Source of the DNA: Caenorhabditis elegans
Taxonomy: Eukaryota > Nematoda > Chromadorea > Rhabditida > Rhabditidae
Direction: 5' to 3'
NCBI RefSeq assembly: GCF_000002985.6
Contig: NC_003280.10
Span: 11,838,501-11,902,500, forward strand
Length of the DNA: 64,000 nt
In this document: in pieces, positions 61,901 to 64,000 of the stretch
Position numbering within the stretch: the first letter of the stretch is position 1
Layout: each line of letters begins with the position of its first letter
Notes under the pieces: model-generated
Told to the model about the DNA's origin: nothing
The model's input: only the letters and a program-made list of their open reading frames with translations
Database searches by the model: none
Program-made: the position numbers and the translations under genes

Positions 61901-62695
61901 GCACTCTTTGCCCTTCCGCCAGGACAGATATTGTTTATTGTCTGATTGATATCGCAATATTGAGCTTTGTTATTATTTAGAATCCTCCCACGACATTCTT
62001 TTGTTATCTTATTGTTTCTCCGCCTACATTTATTGTATTTAAGCCGCTTCCTCTGAGGGATCGGTATGCATCTTATAATAGAGGGCTTCACCCCAGCCAC
62101 CCTCCAATCCGAACATGGTGCAAACTTTGACCAATTTCTCTTAAAGCAAGGTTATCAAGAACCTCAAGCAAATAGCAAAAAGTGTTGTCAAAGTTTTAGT
62201 ACATATATTAAAGGTACATGTGGGTTTTGCAACGAAAAAAAAAAACTACTTTCAAAGTTGATATAATAGTTTTTGATTCAGATTTTAAAAATCCTGGAAA
62301 CCCCTTTTTAATTCAAATATAATTTACCGTATGTCACTGTCGTTCTTTAATACATAACTTTTATCTTGGCTGTTTTTGGTGGTATCAACAATTGTTCAAC
62401 AGATAAAATATAGCGAAAAACTTTAAAACAAATTTATCAGTAGGAACTAACTTGATTAAATAGAAGATTATCGAAATATGCACTGTCCAAGTTGAAAAAT
62501 GATGGCGCAAAACTAATAGAGAAAACACGACGCTGCTGGGCATTTTTACCGTTTTTTTTTAAATCTAGTAGTATTAAATTTTAGTTTGCAGCATTTAAAG
62601 ACTTGAACTCACTTTGCATTTGCAACTTTATGCAGCTCGCTCATCGACAAGATTGATTCGGCGCCCAAAATCGGCGAAACTGTCGTGGCGGTCAT
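58953..62695 (-). CDS. ZC4H2-family zinc-finger protein, paralogue B
   Basis: Predicted 253 residues from exons 62613-62695, 60333-60492, 59964-60148, 59616-59838 and 58953-59063. A coiled coil (about residues 28-140, such as [17 protein letters not shown]) and a proline/phenylalanine-rich linker precede the zinc finger [18 protein letters not shown] and tail [14 protein letters not shown]. That end is almost identical to human ZC4H2 ([18 protein letters not shown]...KPKRK), so this copy is the likelier orthologue. The first exon, 2.1 kb upstream, is inferred: it ends in phase 2, needed by exon 2 and matching paralogue A, and has an in-frame stop just before its ATG. Otherwise translation could start at the ATG at 60503. 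Intron 1 holds a CGGCAAAT element. Confidence 0.85.
59148..59320. mobile_element. CGGCAAAT element fragment, copy 7
   Basis: Contains AATTCGGCAAATCGGCAAAT and ATTTGCCGGAAATTTC words, in an intron of paralogue B. It lacks the core. Confidence 0.75.
60645..60960. mobile_element. CGGCAAAT element, copy 8
   Basis: The left end TCAGGGGTGGGCGGCAATTT is clear and the core is present (TTTTATAAGACGGAAACACT, TTTTCAAAATAGATGTAG). The right arm is truncated. It lies in intron 1 of paralogue B. Confidence 0.8.
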
Positions 62696-64000
62696 CGATG
62701 CGCGTCGAATCTATAAACGGAGATCGTAAAAGTTTTGGAGAAGAAGCACAACGATTGTCAAAAATGGAAGAAAAAAGACAGCAAAAGGAAAGTGTAAAAA
62801 TTGAAGAGGAAGAACGTATGGGAAACGGAGAAGAGCCGGACGGCAACCAATAAGAATGTGGGCGGGGTCGGATATACATGAGGAGGAAGGATGTAGAGGC
62901 TCCTAAATCCATGTAGGAAATGTCAATGGGATTTAAGAATTAACAAGGATTTAGCAAATAACCCCAAAATCATTGTAGAATAGTTCTGTAATCTTATCCA
63001 CTTTCTTAACTATAACATTAACGTTTATAAATTAATAGTGCCAACAAACAAATAGAAAAGATGCGCTGTCATTTATAGATCTAACCTTTTAACCGGTTAC
63101 AGAGACCTTTTATCTTGATTTTGACAGGTAGCAGTGAGTTATTATTTTTATTGCACTAATTGAATACACAAATAATAAAGGTGCTAGTTGATTAAATCAA
63201 TACTCAACATAAATCCTTACTTAGGGACGTAATAATGTTGTTCCTGATATCGCCATGATATCGCCTCTGTCTACCATAGAAGCCCAAGTGACAGATATCA
63301 TATCGTCATTGTAAAACTGTTGTGAGCCCAATACATTGCTCAATAATCATAAATCCATCTAGTAGATGCCACGTGGCAGATCCTCTATATTTTGGTACTT
63401 TTTAGTTTATAAGCAACAGAGCTCAAGGAAGCGGAAAAGCACATGCTAAAAATGGAAAAAATGGCATAGGCTAAAAAAAACTTAGCATCTACAAAACTTA
63501 AAATGTATGAAAATATTCATGAGCTAGAACCAAAACCTATTTAGCTAGCTCAAAGTTAAGCCCAGAACATCTAAAAAGGAAACCTACAGAGTTCCAAAAC
63601 CTTGTTGCTTCTCCCACGTGGCTTTAAGCTTTAAGTTTCAATATCTTATCAACAAGCACTCTCGAAGGATTATGTTACAGTAGGACACATTCGAATCCAA
63701 AACTTTCTCCATCTCGTGTTCCTTATCTAAAAGCAGTGTCCTCAAGGTTGTAACCCTTGAAAAGCGAACATGAATGTGATGAAATGTAAATGTGAATGAA
63801 TTGTGTAAACTCCACCCTCCTTCCGCGAGATATGCAATTAGAGTAAGGCGTCTGCCCTCAAAGTGCTCGTAAATCAATCTAGGCCCATTCCTTCGGACCA
63901 CTATCAAAACACATCTTATTTCCTCTTCTTACAAGAAGAAGAAATAATCGATCAAATGTTGCGGAGAAGACACTTTTTGTGGGGTGGCGGTATGTGCGTC
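62696..64000. other. Upstream of paralogue B; no further gene seen
   Basis: A GC-rich patch (GGGCGGGGTCGG, about 62859) lies upstream of the inferred first exon. The stretch 63638-63907 is open on the minus strand for 89 codons but has no recognisable motif and may be repeat-derived. Confidence 0.45.

Noticed and set aside
63638-63907. 89-codon minus-strand frame near the right edge
   Set aside because: No domain was recognised and the sequence style suggests a dispersed repeat. The window edge prevents a check for further exons.

Overview
The window is nuclear DNA from a Caenorhabditis nematode, and almost certainly C. elegans chromosome II. Evidence for this is AT-rich sequence, introns of about 45-60 bases ending in TTTCAG, trans-splice acceptors just upstream of several start codons, TTAGGC-type repeats and dispersed nematode repeat families. 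Several genes are recognisable: clh-1, npp-3, col-84 nested in npp-3, top-2, and the microRNA genes mir-42, mir-43, mir-44 and mir-45. Species and symbols come from recall of these families. Exon boundaries were worked out by hand so that reading phase is kept across each intron.

Layout. 1-4.7 kb: no convincing gene; repeats and a 190-base tandem duplication. 4.76-7.28 kb (+): SLC17-type major facilitator transporter. 8.36-17.96 kb (-): clh-1, a ClC chloride channel with at least two alternative first exons and repeat-filled introns. 18-22.5 kb: no gene. 22.54-24.80 kb (+): a 648-residue protein made of four RNase H-like domains that have lost nearly all catalytic acids. 25.03-26.99 kb (-): an unrecognised 373-residue single-pass membrane protein. 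27.19-36.19 kb (-): npp-3 (Nup205-type nucleoporin), with collagen gene col-84 on the other strand inside one intron. 36.66-41.80 kb (+): top-2 (DNA topoisomerase II), divergent from npp-3 over a short GC-rich promoter with E2F-like sites. 42.46 kb (-): mir-45. 44.1-45.1 kb (+): F-box-like gene with an unclear 3' end. 47.09-47.84 kb (+): a short protein that is only a Lon-protease-type domain, with both catalytic residues changed. 51.3-51.6 kb (+): mir-42/mir-43/mir-44 cluster. 52.5-54.9 and 58.95-62.7 kb (-): two tandem ZC4H2-family zinc-finger genes. 62.7-64 kb: no gene.

The genes are independent units rather than a pathway. top-2 and npp-3 are both needed by dividing cells and share a divergent promoter region. 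Between genes and in introns lie many copies of a CGGCAAAT-rich inverted-repeat element, a GTAGGCAGGC family, a GTGTCGGCTGC tandem family, long foldback elements, two degenerate telomere-like arrays and a 19-base C tract.

The observations most worth following are the four-domain RNase H-like pseudoenzyme, the Lon-like pseudoprotease, the ZC4H2 pair with unequal conservation of their two halves, and the unrecognised membrane protein.
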